Shown here: positions 24,416 to 33,573 of the stretch, in pieces
How positions within the stretch are numbered: the first letter of the stretch is position 1
Layout: every line of letters starts with the position of its first letter
DNA from: Pseudomonas cremoris
GTDB lineage: Bacteria; Pseudomonadota; Gammaproteobacteria; Pseudomonadales; Pseudomonadaceae
NCBI RefSeq assembly: GCF_014230465.1
Contig: NZ_JAAXCY010000005.1
Location: 372,001-436,000 of the forward strand
Reading direction: 5' to 3'
DNA: 64,000 bases
Translations under genes and position numbers: made by a program
The notes under the pieces: generated by a model
Told to the model about the DNA's origin: nothing
What the model saw: only the letters and a program-made list of their open reading frames with translations
Databases searched by the model: none

Positions 24416-24764
24416 GCTTCATCCCACGCTCACAGCGTGATTGTGCCCGACGAGTGTGCATCGGTAACCCTGCGGTGCACCTTTGTGTCGAGATGTAGCA
24501 CTTTCAGGCATTTTTGACCGATCCCACACCCTGCCCACAAGCGTGGACACTGACCGAGTAGAAGGCACGCCCTTTTATTCGGTCATATAGATTGTCTCCA
24601 TTTCATTGATCCTGCTTCCAGCATCCTCCTGCGCGTCCATGCGTATTTCTGATGAGCTGCCCGGATACTCTTGCCAAGTCGGTCATCCCCACGCCAAATC
24701 GGTCACTGGCATACGCACTGCACACTCATTCGGTCATAAAGTCTTCATCCGGATAGGCAAACCC
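24416..24764. promoter_or_regulatory. Operator-like region: six TCGGTCA heptamers
   Basis: TCGGTCA occurs at 24579, 24679, 24699 and 24730, and its complement TGACCGA at 24515 and 24551, all in the 350 bases before the GlpA-like gene. The last three are 20 and 31 bases apart, close to whole helical turns. A further copy lies at 29825 before the EutH gene. A DeoR-family repressor is encoded in the locus and is the obvious candidate ligand. The repeats are seen; the binding is inferred. Confidence 0.6.
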
Positions 24765-26174
24765 ATGACGAATTCAACTCCCTACAACACTGACACCTAT
24801 GACGTCGTCGTCATCGGCGCCGGTGTGGTGGGCTGTGCAATGGCGAGGCGCTTTACGCTCGAAGGCGCGCGCGTTCTCTTGTTGGAAAAAAGCCCGGATA
24901 TCTTGTCCGGCGCGAGCAAGGGCAACAGTGCGATTTTGCATACCGGCTTTGACGCTCCCCGTGGCAGCGTTGAGCTGGAGTGCATGCAGGCGGGGTATCG
25001 TGAGTACCTGGAGATCCATCGGAACATGTCGTTGCCCTTGCTGGAAACGGGGGCGATGGTGGTGGCGTGGAATGAGGAAGATCTGAACAAGTTGCAGGGC
25101 ATCATCCAGCAGGCCCACGACAACGGTGTCGCAGACGTCAGGTTCATTGATCGCACGGGTATCAGGGCGCGCGAGCCGCACCTTGCGTCAGAGGCGCTCG
25201 GCGCGGCGCTGGTGCCGGGTGAGTTTCTGATCGATCCGTGGTCGGCGCCCCTGGGTTATTTGCTGCAAGCCATGCTGCACGGTGCCCAGGTGCGTTTCAA
25301 CGCGCAAGTCACGGGTGGCCAATTCAATGGGCAGGCATGGTCGCTTGCCACCACCGTCGGTGAGGTCAAGGCGCGTACCGTGATCAATTGTGCGGGGCTG
25401 TTTGGCGATTACCTTGAGCGTGATCTGCTGGGAGAGGCGAGCTTTTCCATTCACCCGCGCAAAGGTCAGTTCGTAGTGTTTGACAAGGCGGCCTCGCGCT
25501 ATCTGGGCAACATCATTTTGCCGGTGCCGAACGAGCGCACCAAAGGCATCGTGTTAACCAAAACGGTCTACGGCAACCTGCTGGTGGGGCCGACTGCCGA
25601 AGAACAGGACGACCGTGTCCATGCAGGGCTCGACAGTGCAGTGCTACAGCAACTGGTGGACGCAGCGGTCGAACGCATTCCGGTCCTTGAGGGTATGCCC
25701 GTGACGGCCACCTACGCCGCGTTGCGGCCGGCCACGGAAAAAAAGGAATACCGCATACGCAAGGTCGACGGTAAAAACTGGATCACGGTGGGTGGCATCC
25801 GGTCCACTGGCCTGACGGCCGCGCTGGGCATCGCCAAACACGTATTCGGTCTCTACGAGGGGCGCCATGCCCCCGTGGCTGCCCACGACCTGCAATGGCC
25901 AACGCTGCCCAACCTGGCCGAGCACCTGACACGCGATTACCAGCAGCCCGGTTATGGCGAGATCATTTGCCACTGTGAAATGGTCACGCTAAGAGAAATC
26001 AACGCAGCACTTGCCAGTGCACTGCCGCCCGGTGATTTGGGCGGGCTCAAGCGGCGTACCCGCGCCTGCATGGGACGTTGCCAGGGTTTTTACTGCGGGG
26101 CGCGAGTGGCGCAATTGAGCGCTGACCGTCTTGCCATTCCGCTTGCTACAGGTGTTTGCCATGAATCGCACTGA
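24765..26174 (+). CDS. GlpA-like FAD dehydrogenase with C-terminal BFD-type [2Fe-2S] domain
   Basis: A 469-residue flavoprotein of two parts. Residues about 8-370 are a DAO-type dehydrogenase (VVVIGAGVVGCAMARRF FAD motif; ILHTGFDAP near residue 60, as in GlpA/LhgO). Residues about 400-455 carry CHC, then CMGRCQGFYC, the four-cysteine pattern of BFD-type [2Fe-2S] domains. E. coli GlpA, the anaerobic glycerol-3-phosphate dehydrogenase subunit, has the same layout. Start at 24765 has GGATAGG upstream. Overlaps the next gene by 14 bases. Likely oxidises a hydroxy-acid or polyol phosphate. Confidence 0.8.
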   Translation: MTNSTPYNTDTYDVVVIGAGVVGCAMARRFTLEGARVLLLEKSPDILSGASKGNSAILHTGFDAPRGSVELECMQAGYREYLEIHRNMSLPLLETGAMVVAWNEEDLNKLQGIIQQAHDNGVADVRFIDRTGIRAREPHLASEALGAALVPGEFLIDPWSAPLGYLLQAMLHGAQVRFNAQVTGGQFNGQAWSLATTVGEVKARTVINCAGLFGDYLERDLLGEASFSIHPRKGQFVVFDKAASRYLGNIILPVPNERTKGIVLTKTVYGNLLVGPTAEEQDDRVHAGLDSAVLQQLVDAAVERIPVLEGMPVTATYAALRPATEKKEYRIRKVDGKNWITVGGIRSTGLTAALGIAKHVFGLYEGRHAPVAAHDLQWPTLPNLAEHLTRDYQQPGYGEIICHCEMVTLREINAALASALPPGDLGGLKRRTRACMGRCQGFYCGARVAQLSADRLAIPLATGVCHESH

Positions 26175-27399
26175 AATCGAATACGTCGACGTTGCCATTA
26201 TTGGTGCGGGCCCGTCCGGTCTTTCTGCTGCGGTGGCGCTGCGCAAACTGGGCGTCAACAAGGTATTGGTGATTGAACGCGAACCTGAGGCCGGGGGGAT
26301 TCCCCGTCACTGTGCGCATCCGCCGTTCGGGGTGTGGGAATATGGCCGTCTCTACAGCGGGCCGGGCTACGCCAAGCGTAATGTCAGTGAGGCACTCAAG
26401 GCCGGGGTCGAGATACGCCTGAGGCATTCGGTGACTCGCCTCGGTGCCAACGGGCGCCTGGAAATGGTGAACCCGGAAGGGGTCAAGACCGTCCAGGCGC
26501 AACGGGTGCTGATTGCCACCGGTGCGCGTGAAACGCCACGCTCGGCACGCTTGGTGGGCGGGGATCGGCCAGTGGGGGTGATCAACACCGGCGCCTTGCA
26601 GTCCTACCTTTACCTGGAGCACCTCAAGCCCTTTGAGCGGCCGCTGATCGTCGGCACTGAGCTGGTCAGCCTGTCCTCAATCCTGAGTTGCAAGCGGGCA
26701 GGTATTCAGCCCGTGGCCATGATTGAAGCCAATGACCGGGCCACGGCACGCTGGCCGCTGTCGCTTTTCCCACGGTTGTGCGGGGTGCCGATGCACTACG
26801 GTGCGCAGTTGGTTGAAGTGCATGGCACCGGTCGCGTCGAAGGCGCGAGCGTGCGCTTGGCCGATGGCAGCGTAAAGGAATTTGACTGCGATGGCGTGCT
26901 GCTGACCGGTCGGTTTACCCCCGAGTCCAGCCTGGTGCGCCTTGGCGACCTCGCAGTGGACCCCCTGAGCGGTGGACCGATGATTGACCAGTATGGGCGT
27001 TGCTCAGACCCGGCTTACTTTGCCGCCGGCAATGTGTTGCGCCCGATCGAAACGGCGGGCTGGTCGTTTCGCGAGGGACGCCGGATCGCCGGTTTGATCG
27101 CACAAGATTTGCAGGGGCAGCTGCCGGCGGCAGGCAAAGCCGTCGAGGTAGTGTGCAAGGGGCCGCTGAAATTATGCGTGCCCCAACGGCTGAATCTTTC
27201 ACCCGTGCAAGGGCTGCAGCACCTGCAATTGCGCGTGAGCAAGGCTGCGCGGGGGCGTCTGGTGGTGCGAGCCGATGGTCGCGACCTGTGGTCGCGCGGG
27301 CTTTCGTCACTGCCGGAGCGACGCATCCTGGTGCCCATCGCCAGCCTCAATGTGCCCCAGGGCGCCCAGAGACTTGAAGTCGACTTTGTCGCCGAATAA
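26161..27399 (+). CDS. NAD(P)/FAD-dependent oxidoreductase, partner of the GlpA-like gene
   Basis: A 412-residue Pyr_redox_2-type flavoprotein: FAD motif VAIIGAGPSGLSAAVAL (residues about 12-28), then AGGIPRHC, IATGARETPR and a C-terminal FAAGNVLRPIETAGWSFREG that positions the flavin. In bacteria and archaea, such proteins pair with GlpA-like/BFD proteins as electron-transfer subunits. The usual third partner (GlpC or a DUF1667 protein) is missing here. The last 70 residues form a small beta domain of unknown use. Confidence 0.8.
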   Translation: MNRTEIEYVDVAIIGAGPSGLSAAVALRKLGVNKVLVIEREPEAGGIPRHCAHPPFGVWEYGRLYSGPGYAKRNVSEALKAGVEIRLRHSVTRLGANGRLEMVNPEGVKTVQAQRVLIATGARETPRSARLVGGDRPVGVINTGALQSYLYLEHLKPFERPLIVGTELVSLSSILSCKRAGIQPVAMIEANDRATARWPLSLFPRLCGVPMHYGAQLVEVHGTGRVEGASVRLADGSVKEFDCDGVLLTGRFTPESSLVRLGDLAVDPLSGGPMIDQYGRCSDPAYFAAGNVLRPIETAGWSFREGRRIAGLIAQDLQGQLPAAGKAVEVVCKGPLKLCVPQRLNLSPVQGLQHLQLRVSKAARGRLVVRADGRDLWSRGLSSLPERRILVPIASLNVPQGAQRLEVDFVAE

Positions 27400-27425
27400 G
27401 AAACAACAGCCGAGGAGACCCAAGG

Positions 27426-28841
27426 ATGCGTATTGCCGCAATCGATCAAGGCACCACCAGTACTCGCGTCATGGTCGTGGACCAGAATGGCTCTGCCGAT
27501 ATCCAGCTTGCGCTGCGCCACCAGCAGCATCACCCGCATCCAGGTTGGGTGGAGCACGACCCACTGGAGTTGCTCAATAATATTCAGCGCTGCCTGGAGG
27601 CCACCGGGCGAGTGGATGCCATTGGCATTGCCAACCAGGGCGAGAGTTGCCTGGCATGGGATGCCGTGACCGGAGAGCCACTGTCGCCGGTAATCGTCTG
27701 GCAAGACAACCGCACTGCCGCGCAGATTGCGATGTTGCGCGGCGAGGGTCTTGAAGCGATCACACTTGAGCGCGCCGGTTTGCCGTTGGACCCGTATTTC
27801 TCTGCGAGCAAATTGGCCTGGATTGTCCAGAATCTGCCGGCGGCAAAAAGTGCCGCAAGCGCAGGACGGCTGCGCCTGGGGACGACTGACGCCTACTTCC
27901 TTGACCGACTCACCGGTGTCTTCGCCACCGACGTGACCACCGCATCGCGAACCTCGTTGATGAATTTGTCCACGGGGCAGTGGGATGCACAGTTATGCGA
28001 GCTCTTCGGCGTGCCGATCGAGTCGCTGCCGGAGATCCGTGACACCGTGGGCCATTTCGGCGAGATCGGCATCACCCCGGTCACGGCGTCGATTGTCGAC
28101 CAGCAGGCGTCGCTTTACGGGCATGGCTGCCGCAGTGAAGGGGACGCGAAAATCACCTTCGGCACCGGGGCGTTTGCCCTGACCTTGACCGGCGACCAGA
28201 TCATCCGCGCACCGGACAAGGGCCTGTTGGCCACGATTGCCTGGCAGGTTGCCGGCAAGCCGACCTACGCCATGGACGGTGGTGTCTACGACGCAAGCGC
28301 CGCCGTCGAGTGGGCAGGGCGACTGGGGCTGTTTTCGGATTTTTCGGAGTTGGCCGCGTTTGATGAGCCGCCGGCGATCTCGCGCCAGTTGGCGTTTGTA
28401 CCGGCACTGTCCGGCCTCGGCTGCCCGCATTGGGATCGAAGTGCCGCGGCACTCTGGGTCGGCATGAACGGCGGCACGACCCGCCAGGATATGTGCCAAG
28501 CCCTGCTTGAAGGGGTGGCGCTACGCAGCGTCGAGGTGATTACCGCGATGGATGGTTTTCTCAAAGTGACCGATCGCTTGTCCATCGACGGCGGGTTGGC
28601 GCGCAGCCCTTACTTTGCCCAGTTCCTGGCGGATGCGCTGCAACGCTGCATCGTGACCCAGCGTTTTGATGAGCTGACCTCGTTTGGCTGTGCGGCATTG
28701 GCGGCAAAGGGCCTGGGTATCGAGCTGAAGCCGCCGCGCAACACCAGTACCAAGTTCCGGCCCAAAGTCAGTGCCGAACAAGCTCTCCAGTGGCGCGCAA
28801 CCTTCTCTGATGCGGTCAAGCGCACCCGCGACTGGCGCTAG
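27426..28841 (+). CDS. FGGY-family carbohydrate kinase, glycerol-kinase-like
   Basis: A 471-residue sugar/polyol kinase. The ATP phosphate loop is AIDQGTTSTRVMVVDQ at the N-terminus; the mid GESCLAWD, WQDNRTA, TGAFALTLTG and LSIDGGLARSPYFAQFLAD segments match the FGGY fold. Shorter than true GlpK (about 500). GAGGAG precedes ATG, 26 bases after the previous stop. Together with the two flavoproteins the logic is phosphorylate, then oxidise. Substrate not determined; glycerol, another short polyol or an aminoalcohol are candidates. Confidence 0.85.
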   Translation: MRIAAIDQGTTSTRVMVVDQNGSADIQLALRHQQHHPHPGWVEHDPLELLNNIQRCLEATGRVDAIGIANQGESCLAWDAVTGEPLSPVIVWQDNRTAAQIAMLRGEGLEAITLERAGLPLDPYFSASKLAWIVQNLPAAKSAASAGRLRLGTTDAYFLDRLTGVFATDVTTASRTSLMNLSTGQWDAQLCELFGVPIESLPEIRDTVGHFGEIGITPVTASIVDQQASLYGHGCRSEGDAKITFGTGAFALTLTGDQIIRAPDKGLLATIAWQVAGKPTYAMDGGVYDASAAVEWAGRLGLFSDFSELAAFDEPPAISRQLAFVPALSGLGCPHWDRSAAALWVGMNGGTTRQDMCQALLEGVALRSVEVITAMDGFLKVTDRLSIDGGLARSPYFAQFLADALQRCIVTQRFDELTSFGCAALAAKGLGIELKPPRNTSTKFRPKVSAEQALQWRATFSDAVKRTRDWR

Positions 28842-28844
28842 GCG

Positions 28845-29627
28845 TCATTGCCATTCCGAACGGCTGATGGGCGGCGCTTCATGCACTTCTACGTGAGCGT
28901 CCGCCAAGGCTTTGGCAAGCTCGCCCATGGGCTTGCGGTCAATGATCAGCCGGTCGATGCGCTCCAAGGGAAATACCTGGAACAATGCCCGTTTGCCCAG
29001 CTTTGAGGAGTCTGCAATTACCGTGAGGTAACGGGTGCGGGCGATCATCGCGCGGGTGATTTCGGCTTCCTCGATGGAAAAGTCGAAGGCCCCGTCTGCG
29101 CTTAAGGCGCCGATGGTCACCACCGCGTGTTCGGCGTTGAAGCGGGCGATCTGTTCCATGGCCAGTGCGCCGATATTCTGCTCCGACTCAGGGCGATACT
29201 CACCCCCGATCATGAACACCCGGTTGCCGCTGGCACCGATACTGCCTGCGATCAGCAGCGAGTTGGTGATCACGGTGATGCGGCTGAGCCTGGCCAGTTC
29301 GCGGGCAAAAAACAGCGTCGTGGTGCCGGTGTCGATCAGCACGCTGTCGCCTGGCGCATAGAGCCCTGCGGCATAGCGGGCGACCGCGCGTTTTTCCGCG
29401 GAGTGTTCATTCATTCGGGTCTGGAACGCGTTTTCATGCTCGCCGCTCGGTGGCAACGAAGCCCCGCCATGAAACTTGGTGACCTGGCCGTCTTCGGCCA
29501 GGGCCGTTAGGTCCCGGCGAATGGTTTCTTGTGAGGTGCTGAGCGTGCGCGCCAGTTCATCCACAGAAATGCGCTCGCGTTGGCGCAGCAGCTCAAGGAT
29601 GTGTTGGCGTCGTTCGGTAGGGCGCAT
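28845..29627 (-). CDS. DeoR/GlpR-family transcriptional repressor
   Basis: A 260-residue regulator. N-terminal winged helix: RRQHILELLRQRERISVDELA, then LSTSQETIRRDLTALAEDG with the family signature (residues about 6-55). The C-terminal domain has the sugar-phosphate isomerase-like DSVLIDTGTTTLFFAREL motif that senses phosphorylated ligands. Start at 29627 preferred over 29744 for its AGAGGAAAG site. Convergent with the kinase gene (three bases between stops) and divergent from eutH. Probable controller through the TCGGTCA repeats. Confidence 0.85.
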   Translation of the reverse strand: MRPTERRQHILELLRQRERISVDELARTLSTSQETIRRDLTALAEDGQVTKFHGGASLPPSGEHENAFQTRMNEHSAEKRAVARYAAGLYAPGDSVLIDTGTTTLFFARELARLSRITVITNSLLIAGSIGASGNRVFMIGGEYRPESEQNIGALAMEQIARFNAEHAVVTIGALSADGAFDFSIEEAEITRAMIARTRYLTVIADSSKLGKRALFQVFPLERIDRLIIDRKPMGELAKALADAHVEVHEAPPISRSEWQ

Positions 29628-29940
29628 GGGCTTTCCTCTGGTGCTACGCGAAGTGCTCGTTGAAGGCCCGGTTTTGTTACCCAGGCCCACAAATGGGGCA
29701 CCGGTAACACGGTTTACGCAGCCGGGTCGGACGCTGGCGCCCAAGGTGTTTGGGAATCGGCCAGTTCGGCCTCAACCCGCAGGCGTTGTACGGTAAGGCG
29801 CCAGAGCACATTACCTTTAGGAGTTGACCGAATCCAGTGTGTTTAGTGTTCAAAACCACATCAAAACCACGAATGGCATGTGAAGTGTTTAGTAATACAG
29901 CAAAACAGCAGTCGACTCAGAACATAGAAAGGTGGACGCA
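29628..29940. promoter_or_regulatory. Divergent promoter region between the repressor and eutH
   Basis: No gene. It holds one TGACCGA heptamer (29825-29831) and two GTGTTTAGT copies (29838 and 29886) 48 bases apart in the AT-rich stretch before the EutH gene. CCGGTAACAC/GTTACC near 29680-29712 is a partial inverted repeat. Confidence 0.45.
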
Positions 29941-31188
29941 ATGGCGGAATTCGGAAACTACGTAATTTATCTGATCATGATCGGTGCCGTGGTAGGGGCA
30001 TTTGCATCGGTGATCAAGCCGGACAGTGGCTTGGGCAAGGAGTTCGTGAACGGTATCCACTCCATCGGGCCGGTGTTTCTGGCCCAGGCGGGGATCATGG
30101 TGGCGATTCCTTATCTGTCGCGCTTTATCGAAGTGGCCCTGGGGCCGTACTTCGGTGCGATGGGCTCCGATGTGTCTATCGCCGCGTTGTCGATCATCGC
30201 GGTGGATATGGGCGGTTACCAGTTGGCCGATGCGCTGGCTGCCAACCGGGACATGTGGATCACTGCGATGATTGTCGGCTACACGTCGGGCGCCACCATC
30301 GTCTACCTGATCCCGGTGGGCCTGATGATGCTCGAGCGCAAAGACCATAAATACCTGGCCCTGGGCGCGATGGCCGGGCTGATCAGTATTCCGTTCGCGG
30401 TGCTGGCTTCACTGATGATGATTACCGGGTTCAACGTGCCGGTGCGCGACATCGTCTCGACCACCTCCCCGGCGCTGCACTACCTCACCCTCGACTTTGT
30501 CGGCTGCGTGAAACTGCTCGCGCCGCTGTTTGTGTTTTGCTTCCTGCTGGCCGCGGGACTGCGTTACAAGGCGACCTTGATGGTGGGTGGCTTCCTGGTG
30601 TTCGGCAAGGTGATGGACGCCTTCATCAAGATCATCCTGGCGCTGGCAATCGTTGAGCACTTCACCGGTTTCTTCATGAAGAACTTCGGTGTGTGGGGCT
30701 TCGACCCGATGTTTGCCGACCAGAAAGAGCTGTTCCGTGCCATCGAAATTGCCGGGTACATCGGGATCATGCTCGCGGGCACGTTTCCGATCTGCTACCT
30801 GTTCAACCGCTACTGCAAAAAGCCGATGCAAGTCATGGGGCGCCATCTTGGCCTGTCACCTGATGGCGCCGCCGCGTTTGTGATGGTGTTTGCCAACATC
30901 ATTGCCGTGTACCACCTGTTCAAGAAGATGAACGCACGGGACAAAGTACTGTGCGTCGCCCTCGGGGTCTGCGCCCAGGCCACCATCGGCGATCACCTGG
31001 CGTTCACCGCCAACTTCCAGCCGACGCTGATCATGCCGATCTTGCTGGCCAAGCTGTTTGGCGGTCTGCTCGCCGTGGGTATCGCTATCAAGATCTCGGT
31101 GCCAGCCGCCCAGCGGTATGAGGCGGCGGAAAAGGCCGAGGAAAACGCGTCCGACGAGGCAGCAACTGCAGTGCCCCAACCGGTTTGA
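29941..31188 (+). CDS. EutH-family permease
   Basis: A 415-residue inner-membrane transporter with ten or so hydrophobic segments, matching EutH (ethanolamine permease family) along its length: AVDMGGYQLADALA, TIVYLIPVGL, AAAFVMVFANIIAVYHLFKKM and ATIGDHLAFTANF correspond to conserved EutH blocks. No ethanolamine lyase, eut shell or ammonia-lyase gene is nearby, so the substrate is probably not ethanolamine in the usual pathway but the small hydroxylated compound used by this locus. AAAGGTGG precedes ATG; GTG at 29932 is an alternative. Confidence 0.8.
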   Translation: MAEFGNYVIYLIMIGAVVGAFASVIKPDSGLGKEFVNGIHSIGPVFLAQAGIMVAIPYLSRFIEVALGPYFGAMGSDVSIAALSIIAVDMGGYQLADALAANRDMWITAMIVGYTSGATIVYLIPVGLMMLERKDHKYLALGAMAGLISIPFAVLASLMMITGFNVPVRDIVSTTSPALHYLTLDFVGCVKLLAPLFVFCFLLAAGLRYKATLMVGGFLVFGKVMDAFIKIILALAIVEHFTGFFMKNFGVWGFDPMFADQKELFRAIEIAGYIGIMLAGTFPICYLFNRYCKKPMQVMGRHLGLSPDGAAAFVMVFANIIAVYHLFKKMNARDKVLCVALGVCAQATIGDHLAFTANFQPTLIMPILLAKLFGGLLAVGIAIKISVPAAQRYEAAEKAEENASDEAATAVPQPV

Positions 31189-31245
31189 AACCACTTGCTT
31201 CATCATCGAGAAGGGCTAGGACCCTTCCATTTTCAAGAGGTAAAC

Positions 31246-31602
31246 ATGCGAAAGATTTTTCTGGCCTGCCCCTACAGTCACGCCGATGCATCAGTCACCC
31301 ACGACCGTTTCATCGCCTGCAACAAGGTGGCCGCTGCCATTATCGAGGCTGGTCATGCGGTGTTCAGCCAGGTCTCGATGTCTCACCCCATCAACCTGGC
31401 CTTTGAAGGCAAGGACAGTGCGGCCATTGGCAAGCTCTGGGCACCGGTGGACGCGTTTTTCATGGACGCGCTGGACGAACTGATCATCCTTGATCTGCCA
31501 GGCTGGGATCTCAGCTCAGGCATCAAGCGAGAGATCGAGTTCTTCAAGAGCCGCGGTCGCCGAGTGAGCCTGTGGTCAGAGGTGGAAACCGAGTTCCAGT
31601 AA
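31246..31602 (+). CDS. DUF1937 protein, nucleoside deoxyribosyltransferase-like
   Basis: A 118-residue Rossmann-like protein. IFLACPYSHAD at the start and LPGWDLSSGIKREIEFF near the end are typical of DUF1937, a small relative of nucleoside 2-deoxyribosyltransferases and TIR-like folds. AAGAGG precedes ATG, 57 bases after eutH, so co-transcribed. What it does beside a permease and polyol-type enzymes is unknown; hydrolysis or transfer of an N-glycosidic or related bond is only a guess from the fold. Confidence 0.7.
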   Translation: MRKIFLACPYSHADASVTHDRFIACNKVAAAIIEAGHAVFSQVSMSHPINLAFEGKDSAAIGKLWAPVDAFFMDALDELIILDLPGWDLSSGIKREIEFFKSRGRRVSLWSEVETEFQ

Positions 31603-32104
31603 CCGGCCGCAGCAGCTCTTCCCATAGGGCGTGCCACACAGAAGTAAAGGGTGAGCACGTCCAGCAACAGGTTGTGTGCCAATGACGCGCCGCGCCCCGA
31701 TTGCCGGGGCGCGGATGGCCGATGATTGTGGGCTGTTACTGGTCTATCAGCAGAACAGCTGAGCCACCGATAACAGGCAAATCACTTGAACAATCATTTG
31801 CGCTCGAATTGGATGTTTCATCGCCGTCACCCTTCAGTACAGTCGCCGCTAAATAATGCCGAAGGCGTTATAACCAACCCGCCAATCCCTGACTCGCCCA
31901 GTCTGCTGCCAGCAACACACGCGACTGTTCATATGAGTATAGGTACTGCAACGAAATTTTCACGATCGCGCCTTTTCGCGGCGCCGCAGGCTCGGTTTAC
32001 GACTATCTGCCCTGCTTCATTGCACTTTTTTTCATTTCTCCGCTCTATCTTTGTCCCAGCCCGCCGAACCCTCCGCGCGGGCAGCAGAACCAGATCGGGT
32101 GCCG
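31603..32104. other. Mostly gene-free region
   Basis: Contains a strong CGCGCCCC/GGGGCGCG hairpin at about 31690-31712 with no T run and one tiny minus-strand frame (31747-31821). The long plus frame across 31786-32235 has no ribosome site and no protein-like composition. Confidence 0.5.
31747..31821 (-). CDS. Possible 24-residue hydrophobic peptide
   Basis: ATG at 31821 with GAAGGGTGA eight bases upstream; the peptide has a basic start (MKHPIR) and one hydrophobic stretch (MIVQVICLLSVAQLFC). This is the shape of type I toxin peptides or small regulatory membrane peptides. The hairpin at 31690-31712 lies downstream on this strand. Too short for certainty. Confidence 0.3.
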   Translation of the reverse strand: MKHPIRAQMIVQVICLLSVAQLFC

Positions 32105-32854
32105 ATGGATCGCACGTTTCCTTTTTCAAATGCTCTGTGGATGCGCCGGCCAATGCTGCTGGCAGCGATGCTGATGCTGTGTGCCGTTGGTTGCACGCAG
32201 CAACAGGGGCGGGATATCGCCAAGCAGTTCAGTAATGGCAAACCCGATGAGTTCTTTCAGACCAGTGTCGATCGCATGGCGACCCTGGGCATGCGCGACA
32301 ACCTGCAAAGCCTGTACTTGCTGATGAACAAACTCTACCTGCGCAACCCCAACCAGTGGCGTCAGTCGGGTTACCCAGATGCGGTAACGGCTGCGCGTGA
32401 GATTCGCCAAGCCATCGAGCAGCGTCGCGCTTTACCCGCCCTTGGCGATCGTCGCGACCTGGCGGCCCTGAGTTACTCCTTGAGCCCGGAGTTCAAGGGC
32501 GACCGGGTCGGGGCGTTTATCTATGCGATTGGCAGCATGTTGGTAACGGCCCATGGTGGGCGCACCGAGTTCTACATGACCGACTCCATCAACCCGCAGT
32601 TCGTCAGCAATGCCGCGCGCAATATCGAAAAGGCCACTTGGTTGCTGGGCAAACGCCAGGATGCCAATGGGGTGCTGCTGTTGTTCTCCAACGAAATTTC
32701 GGAGGAGGGCAGTAACCTCAGCTTTGCGGTCGAGTTCGGCAAGATCGTTGCGCGCCTGGACCTGTTGACCCAGATGCTTGACGAGCGCTACCGGCGCATT
32801 GGCCTTAACTATGCGCAGAGCCTGTTGTTGATGAATTTCTTGCCGGTGCAGTGA
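32105..32854 (+). CDS. Lipoprotein of unknown function
   Basis: About 250 residues. A lipobox (LMLCAVGC) follows a hydrophobic stretch; the basic MRRP just before it suggests the real start may be ATG at 32138. The mature part is helical and rich in Asn/Arg, with no family I recognise. The region PEFKGDRVGAFIYAIGSMLVTAHGG could be membrane-associated. Neither start has a good ribosome site. Confidence 0.65.
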   Translation: MDRTFPFSNALWMRRPMLLAAMLMLCAVGCTQQQGRDIAKQFSNGKPDEFFQTSVDRMATLGMRDNLQSLYLLMNKLYLRNPNQWRQSGYPDAVTAAREIRQAIEQRRALPALGDRRDLAALSYSLSPEFKGDRVGAFIYAIGSMLVTAHGGRTEFYMTDSINPQFVSNAARNIEKATWLLGKRQDANGVLLLFSNEISEEGSNLSFAVEFGKIVARLDLLTQMLDERYRRIGLNYAQSLLLMNFLPVQ

Positions 32855-33017
32855 TCAGCGCGACAGGCTTTGGTACGTCCAGTGAGTGCTCTCACACAGT
32901 ATCGGTACGGTGTTTCCCTTTCCTGCGTAGGAAGCCGCCTATCTTGCCTTGTGACGCTTGAAACACCGTCCAGTGAGCAATAGCCTCGGATTTTTCCGAA
33001 GAAACGAGGCCTCCACC

Positions 33018-33293
33018 ATGGGTAAGCGAAAAACGGATTGGCCTACTGATCGCGAAATACGCCTGCGCTTTATTCTCTTCGCCGTGATCGACGCGGCCAG
33101 CGTCCAGGGTGTGCCTGCCGAGTTGCTACTGGCAGCACACAAACTACTGCATGATTCGCCCACCGACGTGCAACTACGCAACGTCCTGAGCGAAATCCTC
33201 GACACAGAAGAGATGTTCGGTTTTAGGTTCAGTCCGGGATCTGAAACAGAAGAGTTCATGCAAATGCTGGAAAAACCGGTCGATCCGCGTTGA
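33018..33293 (+). CDS. Small hypothetical protein, 91 residues
   Basis: Helical, acidic, with an MGKRKTDWPTDREIRL start. GAGG lies upstream of ATG at 33018. No family. The 280 bases after it (33294-33573) are AT-rich and show no gene. Confidence 0.5.
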   Translation: MGKRKTDWPTDREIRLRFILFAVIDAASVQGVPAELLLAAHKLLHDSPTDVQLRNVLSEILDTEEMFGFRFSPGSETEEFMQMLEKPVDPR

Positions 33294-33573
33294 TGCATTT
33301 TTTTTCGGGATGGTTAGATCGATTATTTCCTTATGATTGGTAGGCATATCCATTTCGAATATCCATAACGACGATTTAACGCGTAAAGCGCACAAATATG
33401 ACGTTATAGCGACGAAGTGATTGTTATCGCATCAAGTCCCGCTGTCTTGTTCGTCTAAGCTTCCCTCCGAGCATCCAATCCTGCTGCTCTGTCGCCGTCT
33501 TGCGCCTCCGTCCGGCGTCCTTAGAATCGGCGCCAGAACTTAGCCATTTCCTGTCGATTACGGAGTTTCGAAC

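Noticed and set aside
29941..31188. Ethanolamine utilisation (eut) operon
   Set aside because: EutH-type permease is present but no ammonia-lyase, shell or aldehyde dehydrogenase gene.
31786..32235. 149-codon plus frame
   Set aside because: No ribosome site, Arg/Ser/Pro-rich low-quality translation; second half is a shadow of the lipoprotein gene.
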